Source of the DNA: Klebsiella michiganensis
Lineage (GTDB): Bacteria > Pseudomonadota > Gammaproteobacteria > Enterobacterales > Enterobacteriaceae
DNA length: 64,000 bases
Direction: 5' to 3'
NCBI GenBank assembly: GCA_000963575.1
Contig: CP011077.1
Location: 2,914,001 to 2,978,000 of the forward strand
Both the position numbers and the translations under genes were made by a program. Shown here piece after piece: positions 1-8,508 of the stretch (position 1 is its first letter; every line of letters begins with the position of its first letter). The notes under the pieces were generated by a model. It worked only from the letters and a program-made list of their open reading frames with translations, ran no database searches and was not told the DNA's origin.

Positions 1-401
1 GCATTGAGCACCAGCAGCAGGAAAAAAGCCGGGATTGACATTAAGATGTCCACCAGCCTCATCAGCAGATTGTCAATTTTTCCGCCAAAGTAGCCGCTGA
101 CGGTGCCTACCAGCGTACCAATCAGCGTGGAAAACAGCATGGCTAAAAACCCGACCATCAGGGAGATTTTCCCGCCGTAAAGCGCGCGGGTGAAATAGTC
201 CCGGCCATATTCATCCGTGCCAAACCAGTGGCTTACATCAGGCGGCAGCATTCTTCCCTGAAGCGACATCTGATTGGGGTCCCACGGACTTAAAAAAGCC
301 GATAATGACGCCAGAGCAAAAATCACCAGCACCGCCAGAGAAAACTGCGCCGGGCGGCTGTGCTTCAGACCTTGTTTAACCTGCATCCATCTTCTGCTCA
401 T
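1..401 (-). CDS. Peptide-type ABC transporter permease, DppC-like (partial, runs off the window start)
   Basis: The N-terminal ~133 residues are present. They open MSRRWMQVKQGLKHSRPA, followed by a hydrophobic segment and a loop with DPNQMSL and FGTDEYGRDYFTR. That loop is the typical DppC/OppC region before the binding-protein-dependent permease domain. The gene starts two bases after the stop of the upstream DppB-like permease, so the two are co-transcribed and probably translationally coupled. Together they would form the heterodimeric inner-membrane channel of a peptide, nickel or glutathione-type importer. The substrate cannot be read from the permeases. The ATPase genes would be expected further downstream, outside the window. 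Confidence 0.85.
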   Translation of the reverse strand, partial: MSRRWMQVKQGLKHSRPAQFSLAVLVIFALASLSAFLSPWDPNQMSLQGRMLPPDVSHWFGTDEYGRDYFTRALYGGKISLMVGFLAMLFSTLIGTLVGTVSGYFGGKIDNLLMRLVDILMSIPAFFLLLVLN

Positions 402-403
402 GG

Positions 404-1357
404 TTACCTCAGCGCCTTAATGCGCGGATCCGCCACGCGATACAGAAGGTCGGCCAGCAAATTCCCCACCATCAGCATCAACGCTGAGAGCAGAATAATG
501 GCCATGATAAGCGGGTAGTCGAGGGAGGTTATGGCCTGGATCCCCAGCAGCCCCATGCCCGGCCAGGAAAACACGCTTTCCGTCACGTAGGCGCCCACCA
601 CCAGCTCGCCAAAAGAGAGGCCAAACAGCGTGATGACCGGCAGCAGCACGTTCTTCAGCACATGCCGAAACAGGATGGTACTGCGGGTTGCCCCATAGGC
701 CAGCTGAGTTTGCACATAGTCGGCGGACAGCTGGCTGATGGTGTTCGAACGGATATAGCGCACATAGCTGGAGAGGTTGTAAAACGTCAGCGCGATGCAG
801 GGCAGAATGCCGTGACGAACCACATCGAGCCAGGCATCCTCCACGCCGATGGTCCGCATCCCCATGCTCGGCAGCCAGTTAAGCTGCACAGAAAACACGG
901 TAATCAGCAGTATGCCAAACCAAAATATCGGCACCGAGATCCCCACATAAGCGAACATGTTCAGGGCATGGTCGAGCCAGCGGTGTTTGAACGCCCCCGC
1001 CAGCAGCCCCAGCGGAATCGCCAGCAGGATAGCCAACAGCAGGGATACTCCCATCAGGCCAAGCGTGGCCGGGATGCGCTCGGCGATCATCGTCAGCACC
1101 GGACGGTGATAAATCAAAGAGTAGCCGAGGTCACCCTGTAGCAAATTTTTCAGCCACAGCAGGTATTGCACCGGCAGCGGCTTATCCAGCCCCATGCTTT
1201 GGCGGATCCGCTCGATATCATCCGGGCTCATGCGCGGCGTAATATACGCCTGCACGGGGTCGCCGGGGGCCAGCTTTACCAGTAAAAAGGAGACCAGCGA
1301 GATAAAAAGCAGCATCGGGAATAACTGCAGTAAGCGCCGGAAAAGAAGGTTATTCAT
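404..1357 (-). CDS. Peptide-type ABC transporter permease, DppB-like
   Basis: 317 residues, the usual DppB/OppB length. It has an N-terminal membrane anchor with the family signature APGDP near residue 30, then about five further membrane helices. An EAA-type cytoplasmic loop (QTQLAYGATRS, about residue 218) docks the ATPase. It pairs with the DppC-like permease that follows two bases later, and is preceded by the binding-protein gene. The order binding protein-permease-permease is standard for this importer class. Specificity is set by the binding protein and is not predictable here. Confidence 0.88.
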   Translation of the reverse strand: MNNLLFRRLLQLFPMLLFISLVSFLLVKLAPGDPVQAYITPRMSPDDIERIRQSMGLDKPLPVQYLLWLKNLLQGDLGYSLIYHRPVLTMIAERIPATLGLMGVSLLLAILLAIPLGLLAGAFKHRWLDHALNMFAYVGISVPIFWFGILLITVFSVQLNWLPSMGMRTIGVEDAWLDVVRHGILPCIALTFYNLSSYVRYIRSNTISQLSADYVQTQLAYGATRSTILFRHVLKNVLLPVITLFGLSFGELVVGAYVTESVFSWPGMGLLGIQAITSLDYPLIMAIILLSALMLMVGNLLADLLYRVADPRIKALR

Positions 1358-1415
1358 ATTTTCGCCTGCCTCCGCCCGGCCTGTGCAGACGTGCCGGGCG
1401 GAAGGTCACTCATTG

Positions 1416-3005
1416 TTATTGTTGATAAATCTTCGACAAATCCTGGAACATATAAACGGGCTTAGGCTCCGCCTCTTTCGTCCCGCCAAAACGTTTGTCC
1501 ACCGCCACAACCGCGTTGGTGTAGGCAATCGGGTACCAGGCCATATCGTTGGCGACGGTTTGTTGGATCTGCTTGTAAATAGCCGCGCGCTTCGCCGCAT
1601 CCGTTTCCGTCGCGCCCTGCTCCCACAACGCATCAAACGCCGGGTTTTTATAGTGCGCGTAGTTATAGGCTTCGTTGCTCATATACAGTGACTTATAGCC
1701 GTCCGGCTCAGAGCCCATGATGTATCCTCCCAGGCTTAGCTCCCAGGCGGTGTTTTTCATGTCCTGACTGCGCTGAGACATCGCGTTTGCATCCAGAGGC
1801 AATAATTCAACGTTGATACCTATCGCCTTCAGCTGCTGCTGGATATAGAGCCCCATGCTTTCCTGGGTTTTATTACTGTTGATGTAGGCCAGGCGCAGCT
1901 TCAGACCTTCCGGCTGCCCGGACGCTTTAAACAGCGCTTTGGCTTTATCGGGATCGAACGTGTACGGTTCCACATCGCTGGTCTGGTACAGGGTATCCGG
2001 CGTGAGAATGGAAGCCGCCGGTTTCGCGTAATCGAGGGAGGTGAACGCCGTTTGCACCAGGTCATCTTTGTTCAGCGCGTACGCGATTGCCTGACGCAGG
2101 GCTTTGTTCTTCATGCTGTCAACGTTCTGGTTGAACGTCATGTAGGCCAGACGCCCTTCCGGGTAAATGACAAAATCAAACTTGCCGGTGGCTTTCAGGC
2201 GTGAAACATCCTGCGGGTCCACCATCTTGAGATTGATTTCACCGTTCTGCAGCGCGAGGTTAGCCGAGTTTGCGTCCTTCGCGAAGCGGTAGGTCACCGA
2301 ATCGAGTTTCGGTTTACCGTTCCAGTAATCATCGAACCGCGTCAGCGCGTAGTACTGGCCCGCGCGGTACTCTTTAAACTTGAACGGGCCGGAGCCGACT
2401 GGCGCTTCATTGCGCGTGCTCTTTTCCAGATCGCCCGCTTCGCTACCGAAGATATGCTGTGGGATCGGGAAAATTTGCACCAGCGTACCGGCGAAGGCGG
2501 CGCTCACCTGCGGGAGCGTAAATTTCACCGTGAGAGGATCCACTTTGCTTACGCTGAGGGGCTTGTTGCCATAAACAAACATGCTGCGGAAGAAGCTATG
2601 CTGCTTTTCATCCAGCAGTTTATTAAAGGTGAACACCACGTCATCGGCGGTAATCGGCCGTCCATCCTGCCATTTCAGACCGGGCTTCAGCTTCAGCGTC
2701 CAGGTGAGATTATCGGCTGAAGGCGTCAGGCTTTCCGCCAGGCCCCATTCGATCTTGTCGCCGCTGTAACTGTACAGCGGCGAGTAAAGCGCCTGCATAA
2801 TGGTGAGCGTAGTCCGATCGCTGGCATACAGCGGGTTCATGGCCAGCGGATCGCCGGAGGTGATGCCGATTATCAGGCTGCCGCCCTGCTGCGCTTCTTT
2901 TGCCGGGGCAGGCGCCGCCGCGGTCTCTTTTTTAGCGTCATCACAGCCGCTCAAGGCCAGGGCCAGCGCGGCGACTAGCGCCGACAATACCAGAGGTTTA
3001 CGCAT
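1416..3005 (-). CDS. Peptide-type ABC transporter substrate-binding lipoprotein (SBP_bac_5 family)
   Basis: 529 residues from the chosen ATG at 3005. That start follows an AAGGAG ribosome site and opens directly into a lipoprotein signal (MRKPLVLSALVAALALALSGC; lipobox LSGC at about residue 20). An upstream in-frame ATG at 3131 would bury the signal and is rejected. The mature part has the family-5 periplasmic binding-protein layout, including GDPLAMNPLYASD near the N-terminus and the GSGPFKFKEY region in the middle. As a lipoprotein it would be tethered in the periplasm and deliver peptides or similar solutes to the downstream permeases. It lies next to a chemoreceptor gene, so a role as a chemotaxis co-receptor is possible, but this is inference. 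Confidence 0.87.
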   Translation of the reverse strand: MRKPLVLSALVAALALALSGCDDAKKETAAAPAPAKEAQQGGSLIIGITSGDPLAMNPLYASDRTTLTIMQALYSPLYSYSGDKIEWGLAESLTPSADNLTWTLKLKPGLKWQDGRPITADDVVFTFNKLLDEKQHSFFRSMFVYGNKPLSVSKVDPLTVKFTLPQVSAAFAGTLVQIFPIPQHIFGSEAGDLEKSTRNEAPVGSGPFKFKEYRAGQYYALTRFDDYWNGKPKLDSVTYRFAKDANSANLALQNGEINLKMVDPQDVSRLKATGKFDFVIYPEGRLAYMTFNQNVDSMKNKALRQAIAYALNKDDLVQTAFTSLDYAKPAASILTPDTLYQTSDVEPYTFDPDKAKALFKASGQPEGLKLRLAYINSNKTQESMGLYIQQQLKAIGINVELLPLDANAMSQRSQDMKNTAWELSLGGYIMGSEPDGYKSLYMSNEAYNYAHYKNPAFDALWEQGATETDAAKRAAIYKQIQQTVANDMAWYPIAYTNAVVAVDKRFGGTKEAEPKPVYMFQDLSKIYQQ

Positions 3006-3196
3006 TGCTTCAGAAACTCCTTGCTCAATAAGAGCCCGCATAGTGCGACACTCGCTATCGCTTGTAAATGTGCCTAAAAAGCATAAGCTTAGCCGAAATT
3101 TAACTATCCGCATGGTGTCTGGGGCCAGCACTGACGAGGAATAGTATTTAACCCGCCTGCGTCACATAATTTTCTTTATCAAGCCCGTGGGAGGCA

Positions 3197-3221
3197 TAAA
3201 AAAAGCAGCCCGAAGGCTGCC
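3197..3221 (-). terminator. Rho-independent terminator of the chemoreceptor gene
   Basis: A 6-bp GC stem GCAGCC/GGCTGC with a TTCG-type tetraloop (3205-3220) is followed on the minus strand by seven T residues (3204-3198). It lies 25 bases after the stop codon of the chemoreceptor gene, which separates that gene from the ABC transporter operon downstream. Confidence 0.88.
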
Positions 3222-3245
3222 TGAGTTTGAAACACGCTGTTGTTT

Positions 3246-4397
3246 TCAGACTACGTTGAGACGGAACATCGCCACCGCGTCATGGAGGTGGTGTGCCTGC
3301 TTCTCCAGCTCCACGGAAGAAAGTACCGACTTCTGAACAAGGTTCACGTTTTGCTGCGTCACGCTGTCCATTTCCCGCACGGCGATCCCCACCTGCCCGA
3401 TCCCCTGACTTTGTTCCAGGGAAGCGCTGGCAATCTCTCCCATGATGTCATTCACCTGCTTCACGGCGCGGAGGATCTCATCCATCGCCTCTCCAGCTTT
3501 TCGCACCTGCTGCGACCCGGTGTGAATATTGCTGACCGAGTCGTTGAGCAGCGTTTCAATCTCTTTTGCGGCTCCGGCGCTCCGGCTGGCCAGATTACGT
3601 ACTTCGCTGGCGACGACCGCAAAGCCTTTGCCCTGCTCCCCCGCCCTTGCCGCCTCTACTGCAGCATTTAGCGCCAGAATGTTAGTCTGGAACGCGATGC
3701 TGTTAATCACCGTCGTGATATCGACAATTTTGTTCGCGCTGCTGGCGATCACGTCCATTGTCTTCACCACCTGCTTCACCGAATCCCCCCCGTTTACCGC
3801 CGCATTGGTGGCATTCTGAGCGAGATGGCTGGCGTGATTCGCATTGTCGGCGTTCAGTTTCACCGTGCTGTTCAGCTGTGCCATGCTGGCGCTGGTCTGC
3901 TCCAGCGCGGCGGCCTGCTGCTCCGAGCGGGAAGATAAGTCGGTATTCACGCCGGAAACTTCGGTGGCATTGGAGCGAATAGCTTCGGCGCTGTCCCGGA
4001 TCCGGCTAACCGCCTTTTGCCAGTTTTCCTGCATCTTTTGAATAGGCTGCACCATCAACCCAATGCAGTTACGCCCTAAGTCCGGCAGTGCGGCAGCCAG
4101 TTCGCCCTGCGCCAGGACATGCATGTGGTGGCGGATAGTATTGACCGGCTTAACCAGGCAAAACCACAGGTAGCGTTCGGTAAAAATGACGATAGCGATA
4201 CTGATGGCGATTGAGATCGTCAGCATCAGTTGAGCCGTGTTAATCCACGTCAGTTGATCCGGGTTGAGCGCAAGCTGTTGTTTGAGGTTGTGTAATAGCC
4301 ATAGCGTTGCGCCCGCCACGCATATCCATGCCAGCGTTGAAAAGACTTGTATCAGCACCACCATCGCGCGAATTTTAATATTGCGAATAATGTTCAT
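3246..4397 (-). CDS. Methyl-accepting chemotaxis protein with a minimal periplasmic segment
   Basis: 383 residues, much shorter than Tar/Tsr (about 550). Two membrane helices (about residues 10-36 and 55-76) enclose only about 20-25 periplasmic residues, so there is no classical four-helix ligand-binding domain. A HAMP-like stretch follows (VKPVNTIRHHM, about 82-92), then a complete MCP signalling hairpin. Its tip, NSIAFQTNILALNAAVEAARAG (here split: residues about 236-257), is the CheA/CheW contact region. There is no C-terminal NWETF-type CheR/CheB tether. A sigma-28 promoter lies upstream (4514-4540), which places it in the flagellar regulon. It may sense an intramembrane or cytoplasmic state, or a binding-protein partner. 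Confidence 0.9.
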   Translation of the reverse strand: MNIIRNIKIRAMVVLIQVFSTLAWICVAGATLWLLHNLKQQLALNPDQLTWINTAQLMLTISIAISIAIVIFTERYLWFCLVKPVNTIRHHMHVLAQGELAAALPDLGRNCIGLMVQPIQKMQENWQKAVSRIRDSAEAIRSNATEVSGVNTDLSSRSEQQAAALEQTSASMAQLNSTVKLNADNANHASHLAQNATNAAVNGGDSVKQVVKTMDVIASSANKIVDITTVINSIAFQTNILALNAAVEAARAGEQGKGFAVVASEVRNLASRSAGAAKEIETLLNDSVSNIHTGSQQVRKAGEAMDEILRAVKQVNDIMGEIASASLEQSQGIGQVGIAVREMDSVTQQNVNLVQKSVLSSVELEKQAHHLHDAVAMFRLNVV

Positions 4398-4736
4398 TTC
4401 TTGGTTCCCCGGTCAAAAATAAAATGCACTTCCTGTGCGGCTTTGGTGACGCTCGTCCTGATTTATTCCCTTGTATATCTGCATAAGTGAAATTAAATCG
4501 CGCCATAGCGCTATTGTCGGCACGGAGCGGCAAAACTTGACGCGTATTTGATCAAAAAATCGCCGTGCATTTTATGGGGAATTTACTTTAAGAAAGGCTT
4601 TTTTATTTTGTAATTTGAATTAAGGGTTCTTTAAAATTTGAAATTTATGGAATTTACTGCCCTCTTAATCGAACAGGGTTTTCAGCCCGCCCCGCGTGCT
4701 ACCATGAAGACGGTTAAGTATGAGGAATAAAGAAAG
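4398..4736. other. Divergent intergenic region, chemoreceptor / yecR
   Basis: 339 bases. It holds the sigma-28 promoter of the chemoreceptor at 4514-4540. The yecR side (4541-4736) is AT-rich. The family member in E. coli is under FlhDC control, but I could not place a convincing FlhDC or sigma-28 box for yecR here. No gene is seen. Confidence 0.5.
4514..4540 (-). promoter_or_regulatory. Sigma-28 (FliA) promoter of the chemoreceptor gene
   Basis: On the minus strand TCAAGTTT is followed by 11 bases and then GCCGACAA. The sigma-28 consensus is TAAAGTTT-N11-GCCGATAA, so 7 of 8 bases match in each half and the spacing is exact. It lies about 115 bases upstream of the start codon. Confidence 0.72.
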
Positions 4737-5078
4737 ATGAAGCGCATTTATCTGGCCGTTGCCGCCCTGTTACTGGGCGGGTGCACCGTAAGCAAAACAC
4801 CTGAGCCGCTCAATACCAATGAGCCTGCCGGGGTTGTTCGCCTCGCCTATAACCTGCCGCCGCTGCAGACGGCCAAAGTGGATAAATTCCTCGCACAGTC
4901 CACGGCTTCACGCCAGTGCCAACAGTGGGGCTATGCCAGCGCCATCCCTTACGGCAGCGACATCAAAACCTGCACCACCTACAGCGGTACCCTTTGCCTG
5001 AACACGCAGGTTGTGCTGGAGTATCAGTGTCGCGGCGTGACCGGGCCGCAATATGCGGGCGTCACCAGTAACTGGTAA
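4737..5078 (+). CDS. yecR: YecR-family flagellar-regulon lipoprotein
   Basis: 113 residues. The lipoprotein signal is MKRIYLAVAALLLGGC (lipobox LGGC, Cys16). The mature part has four further cysteines in the C-terminal half (CQQWG, IKTC, GTLC, EYQC), which suggests two disulfides in the periplasm. Sequence and position (same neighbourhood as ftnA and yecA) match YecR, a small lipoprotein of unknown function whose E. coli gene belongs to the FlhDC regulon. The ATG follows a GAGGAATAAAGAAAG ribosome-site region. Confidence 0.82.
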   Translation: MKRIYLAVAALLLGGCTVSKTPEPLNTNEPAGVVRLAYNLPPLQTAKVDKFLAQSTASRQCQQWGYASAIPYGSDIKTCTTYSGTLCLNTQVVLEYQCRGVTGPQYAGVTSNW

Positions 5079-5218
5079 TTTTCGAATATTCCTCTATTTT
5101 TAGTGACATCTGTTCAAAGAGAAGCCTGACGCCAATGTAAGCCGTTCCTGACGATAAATATCTCGCGCTGCCGTTTTCCCACGGCGGCTTGACTCTATTT
5201 TTTCATCAGGAACTTAAC

Positions 5219-6493
5219 ATGCTTCTTTTACTACTCCGCGCCCTGCGCCAGCACCGCTGGTTCACGCGGCTCGGGCTCGCGCTTTTGTTTTCGTCTATTG
5301 GCAACGGCCTGACTTACGTTCTGGTCTTTAGCCAACTGTTAAACAGCCACGCTACGCCCGCCTGGCTTTCTCTCGCTTATGTTCTCTCGCTGGCGCCCGG
5401 TTTACCTGCCAGCTTTGTTGGCGTGTGGTTGTTAAAACGCTGGCCAGCATTTTCCGTCCTGCTTCTCGGTGAAGTATCAGGCCTTATCGGTCTGGTTTTG
5501 CCCGGCCTCGCACTGCTGAGTGACCACCCGGCCATGCTGTTGTTGAGCCAGGCCGCGGCCTCCTTTAGCACCGGCCTGACGGTTCCGGTGCTGAGCCAGC
5601 TCTTCAAACAAGGCTTATCCAAAGCGCTAATGCCCGCCGCCGCAGGTATTGAAACGCTGGTGTTTGCCGCCAACGTTATCTTTGGCGTGGGGCTGGGGAC
5701 GCTACTGTACGGTCATGTCAGCCTCTGGCTAATGCTGTTTCTGGATGCGCTCAGCTTCATTTTTGCAATAGGGCTACTCTGGCACGCCTCCGCCGTTTTT
5801 GTTGTGGAGAGTGAAGATAACTGCGCCCCCGAGGAAAGCGAAGAGTTTAGCTGGCGTACCGTCTCCCCGGTGCAAAAACGTAGCCTGCTGCTGTTGCCCA
5901 GCCTTGCCCTTGTGGGCGCGCCCGTGATGGCTTTGCTCCCTGCTCTCGCCCCAGAATTGCCGGGGAATGAAACGGACAATGGCCTGGCGCTGCTGTTTGC
6001 CCGCAGCGTGGGGCAACTTCTGGCCCCGCTCCTGCTGAGTGAGAGACAGGTGCGCTACCGGGCGGGTAACAGTCTCCCGCTGATGCTGGCACTCCTGCTT
6101 TTTACTTTGTGTTATTTCGCAGTGGCGTACTCGGGCACTTTGTGGCTGGCCGTGCCGCTGATCGTTATCGCGCATTTGTTCAGTAACTGGTTCTATCTGG
6201 TCGCCACGCTTAACGTGATGGACAGCTTCCCCGGTCGACAGGTCGGCGCGGCAATGGCGGCAAGCTGGCGGCTGCAGCTCGGCATTACGCTTGTCGCCCC
6301 GCTGGCAACGGGGGTGATTGCCGGATATGTCCCCACGCAGTGGGTCCTGCCCGGCAGCGGTATCTGCGGGATTATTCTTGCCCTGTTAATGCTCGGTGAC
6401 TTGCGAAAAGTACGGAATTGTAATTTGATATCGCGGCGGAATAATTCCGCATTTAATTTTAATAATGATGATGACAGTAAGACAGGTGGATAA
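5219..6493 (+). CDS. MFS-type membrane transporter
   Basis: 424 residues from the ATG at 5219, which is preceded by AGGA at an 8-base spacing. A TTG start ten codons earlier is less likely. About 11-12 hydrophobic helices run along the protein, with the first SIGNGLTYVLVFSQLL segment near residue 25. It resembles the MFS_3/YbdA-type efflux and macrolide-carrier branch, but no substrate motif is clear. The last ~25 residues (NLISRRNNSAFNFNNDDDS) are hydrophilic and low-complexity. The stop codon overlaps the next ATG (TAATG at 6491-6495), so the pair is translationally coupled. Confidence 0.78.
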   Translation: MLLLLLRALRQHRWFTRLGLALLFSSIGNGLTYVLVFSQLLNSHATPAWLSLAYVLSLAPGLPASFVGVWLLKRWPAFSVLLLGEVSGLIGLVLPGLALLSDHPAMLLLSQAAASFSTGLTVPVLSQLFKQGLSKALMPAAAGIETLVFAANVIFGVGLGTLLYGHVSLWLMLFLDALSFIFAIGLLWHASAVFVVESEDNCAPEESEEFSWRTVSPVQKRSLLLLPSLALVGAPVMALLPALAPELPGNETDNGLALLFARSVGQLLAPLLLSERQVRYRAGNSLPLMLALLLFTLCYFAVAYSGTLWLAVPLIVIAHLFSNWFYLVATLNVMDSFPGRQVGAAMAASWRLQLGITLVAPLATGVIAGYVPTQWVLPGSGICGIILALLMLGDLRKVRNCNLISRRNNSAFNFNNDDDSKTGG

Positions 6494-6930
6494 TGGTATT
6501 TTATAAAGCAACACTTGCAGGGGCATTAGCTCTGGCTCTGGCGGGCTGTGTCGCGCCAGCGAAAACCACATCGGCGGTCACCGCTCCGGCTAAGCAGTGC
6601 CAGGTCGGCGATGCAATGACGCAAACCACGCTCTATTTCGGCATTAGCCGCCCATCCGGGGCGGAGATTACCGCCAATGAATGGCGTAGCTTTGTGGACA
6701 AAGACGTGACCCCGCGCTTCCGCGAAGGGCTGACTGAATATGACGCCAAAGGGCAGTGGCTGAATGCTAAGGGCGAAGTGACCCACGAGCCGAGCAAAGC
6801 AATTATGCTGATTCGCGGCAGCGATGCGGAGAGCAGCAAAAAGGTCGACGAACTGCGCTCTATCTATAAAACCCGCTTTGCGCAGGAATCCGTAATGCGC
6901 GTTGACCAGCCGGTCTGCGCCGCGTTCTGA
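6493..6930 (+). CDS. DUF3574 putative lipoprotein
   Basis: 145 residues. The N-terminal signal ends in a lipobox (ALAGC, Cys19). The mature body carries the DUF3574 pattern TLYFGISRPSGAEI followed by WRSFVDKDVTPRF and a C-terminal half ending in a lone cysteine. No enzymatic function is known for the family. It is coupled to the preceding MFS gene by a TAATG overlap and followed by a strong terminator, so the two form a bicistron. A role tied to the transporter is inference. Confidence 0.75.
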   Translation: MVFYKATLAGALALALAGCVAPAKTTSAVTAPAKQCQVGDAMTQTTLYFGISRPSGAEITANEWRSFVDKDVTPRFREGLTEYDAKGQWLNAKGEVTHEPSKAIMLIRGSDAESSKKVDELRSIYKTRFAQESVMRVDQPVCAAF

Positions 6931-6945
6931 TCATTGTGCGCTAGA

Positions 6946-6976
6946 GAAACGGCGGGGAACCCCGCCGTTTTTGCTT
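6946..6976 (+). terminator. Rho-independent terminator after the DUF3574 gene
   Basis: A 10-bp perfect stem AACGGCGGGG/CCCCGCCGTT (6948-6969) has a 2-base loop and is followed by TTTGCTTTT. It lies between two convergent genes and may also act on the nucleoside-transporter transcript coming from the other side. Confidence 0.88.
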
Positions 6977-8158
6977 TTACAACACCAGCCCGGCAAACGC
7001 CGCGGACAGCAGGCTGACCAGCGTCGCACCGTACACCAGGCGAAGGCCAAAGCGAGAAACCACGTTCCCCTGCTTTTCATTCAGCCCCTTGATGGCGCCG
7101 GCCACAATCCCGATGGAAGCAAAGTTAGCGAACGAAACCAGGAAGACCGACAGGATCCCCAGTCCGCGCGGTGACAGCGTCGCCATGATCTTCTGCAGCT
7201 CAATCATTGCGACAAATTCGTTAGCCACCAGCTTGGTCGCCATAATCCCGGCCGCTTTCAGCGCATCCGCCTGAGGAATACCGACCAGCCAGGCAAACGG
7301 ATAGAAGACGTAGCCCAGAATTTGCTGGAAGCTCAGGCCGAAGACCGTCGCGAACAGCGCATTGATGGCGCTGATCAGCGCGATAAAACCGATCAGCATC
7401 GCCAGAATAATCATCGCTACTTTGAAGCCCGCGAGGATGTACTCTCCCAGCATTTCAAAGAAACTTTGGGATTCGTGCAGCTTCTCAAGTTTGATTTCAG
7501 GCTCAGCCCCAGGGCGAGTCGGGTTAATGATAGACAGGATGATGAAGGTGCTGAACATATTCAGGATCAGCGCCGCGACCACATACTTCGGCTCCAGCAT
7601 CGTCATGTAAGCCCCGACGATAGACAGAGAAACGGTGGACATCGCCGTCGCGGCCATGGTGAACAGGCGGCGAGAGCTCAGGTCGCCCAGCACGCCCTTG
7701 TAGGCGATGAAGTTTTCTGACTGACCCAAAATCAACGAGCTGACGGCGTTAAACGACTCCAGCTTGCCCATGCCGTTCACTTTTGAAAGCAGTGTCCCGA
7801 CAATGCGAATAACAATCGGCAGGATACGGAAATGCTGCAGGATACCGATCAGCGCAGAGATAAAGATTATCGGGCACAGTACGCCGAGGAAGATAAAGGC
7901 CAGGCCCGCTTTGCTCATCCCACCAAAGACGAAATCACTACCCTGCCCGGCGAAGGTCAGAAGGTGGCCAAAGAAACCGGACACGCCGTTAATCACCCAC
8001 AAACCACTGTCGGAGTGCAGGAAGAAGAACGCCAGCAGGCCTTCAATAACGACAAGTTGTAACAAATAGCGGATACGGATGGTTTTACGATCGAAGCTCA
8101 CCAGCCACGCCAGTCCCATGATGACAAAAAGTGCGAGAAGAAAATGAAGAATGTTCAT
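6977..8158 (-). CDS. NupC-type concentrative nucleoside transporter (CNT family)
   Basis: 393 residues from the ATG at 8158, which aligns with the start of E. coli NupC. The reading frame extends upstream to 8260 without interruption. Sequence identity to NupC is high throughout, for example GMGKLESFNAVSSLILGQSE and the C-terminal SFANFASIGIVAGAIKGLNE, which carry the CNT nucleoside- and proton-coupling motifs. It should import pyrimidine and some purine nucleosides with protons across the inner membrane. In E. coli nupC lies elsewhere, so this copy next to ftnA is probably a paralogue. It diverges from ftnA, and the shared region has Fur-box-like sites. Confidence 0.85.
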   Translation of the reverse strand: MNILHFLLALFVIMGLAWLVSFDRKTIRIRYLLQLVVIEGLLAFFFLHSDSGLWVINGVSGFFGHLLTFAGQGSDFVFGGMSKAGLAFIFLGVLCPIIFISALIGILQHFRILPIVIRIVGTLLSKVNGMGKLESFNAVSSLILGQSENFIAYKGVLGDLSSRRLFTMAATAMSTVSLSIVGAYMTMLEPKYVVAALILNMFSTFIILSIINPTRPGAEPEIKLEKLHESQSFFEMLGEYILAGFKVAMIILAMLIGFIALISAINALFATVFGLSFQQILGYVFYPFAWLVGIPQADALKAAGIMATKLVANEFVAMIELQKIMATLSPRGLGILSVFLVSFANFASIGIVAGAIKGLNEKQGNVVSRFGLRLVYGATLVSLLSAAFAGLVL

Positions 8159-8350
8159 GTGCAGTCTAATTTTGAAAGAAACGTATTTAGCCACAGCTCC
8201 TGCGTCAGGTAAATGGTGGTCATAAGAATATTTAGCCATAAGATTTTCCAATGACAACATAGACTTACTCTTAGCATGGTTATCATTTTATTCGACTAAA
8301 TATGACTGATTTATTACACCTGAAGCGGTAATAAAATAGCGAAGCGGAAC

Positions 8351-8369
8351 AAGATTAATTCTCATTATT
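8351..8369. promoter_or_regulatory. Candidate Fur box 1 upstream of ftnA
   Basis: 12 of 19 bases match GATAATGATAATCATTATC. The right half is strong (TCTCATTATT). It lies about 140 bases upstream of ftnA in an AT-rich region, where E. coli ftnA is also controlled by Fur binding far upstream against H-NS. The match is moderate. Confidence 0.42.
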
Positions 8370-8399
8370 AATTCACTTTTTCATAAATAAAATAATAGT

Positions 8400-8418
8400 A
8401 ACAACCATTCTCATTACA
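8400..8418. promoter_or_regulatory. Candidate Fur box 2 upstream of ftnA
   Basis: 11 of 19 bases match the Fur consensus, again with a conserved TTCTCATTA core. It sits 30 bases after box 1 and about 90 bases before ftnA. Two spaced weak boxes in an AT-rich tract resemble the E. coli ftnA arrangement, where iron-loaded Fur relieves H-NS silencing. Confidence 0.4.
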
Positions 8419-8508
8419 CTAATATAATTAACAATTTCTTTGCATTATGGAAAATTAATAATTAAAGTAGCGCCATATTAACGCCCCTCAAAAAATATGG
8501 AGCCTGTG

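Noticed and set aside
3006..3131. A longer N-terminus for the peptide-binding lipoprotein
   Set aside because: It would place 42 residues before a clear lipoprotein signal. The ATG at 3005 has a proper ribosome site.
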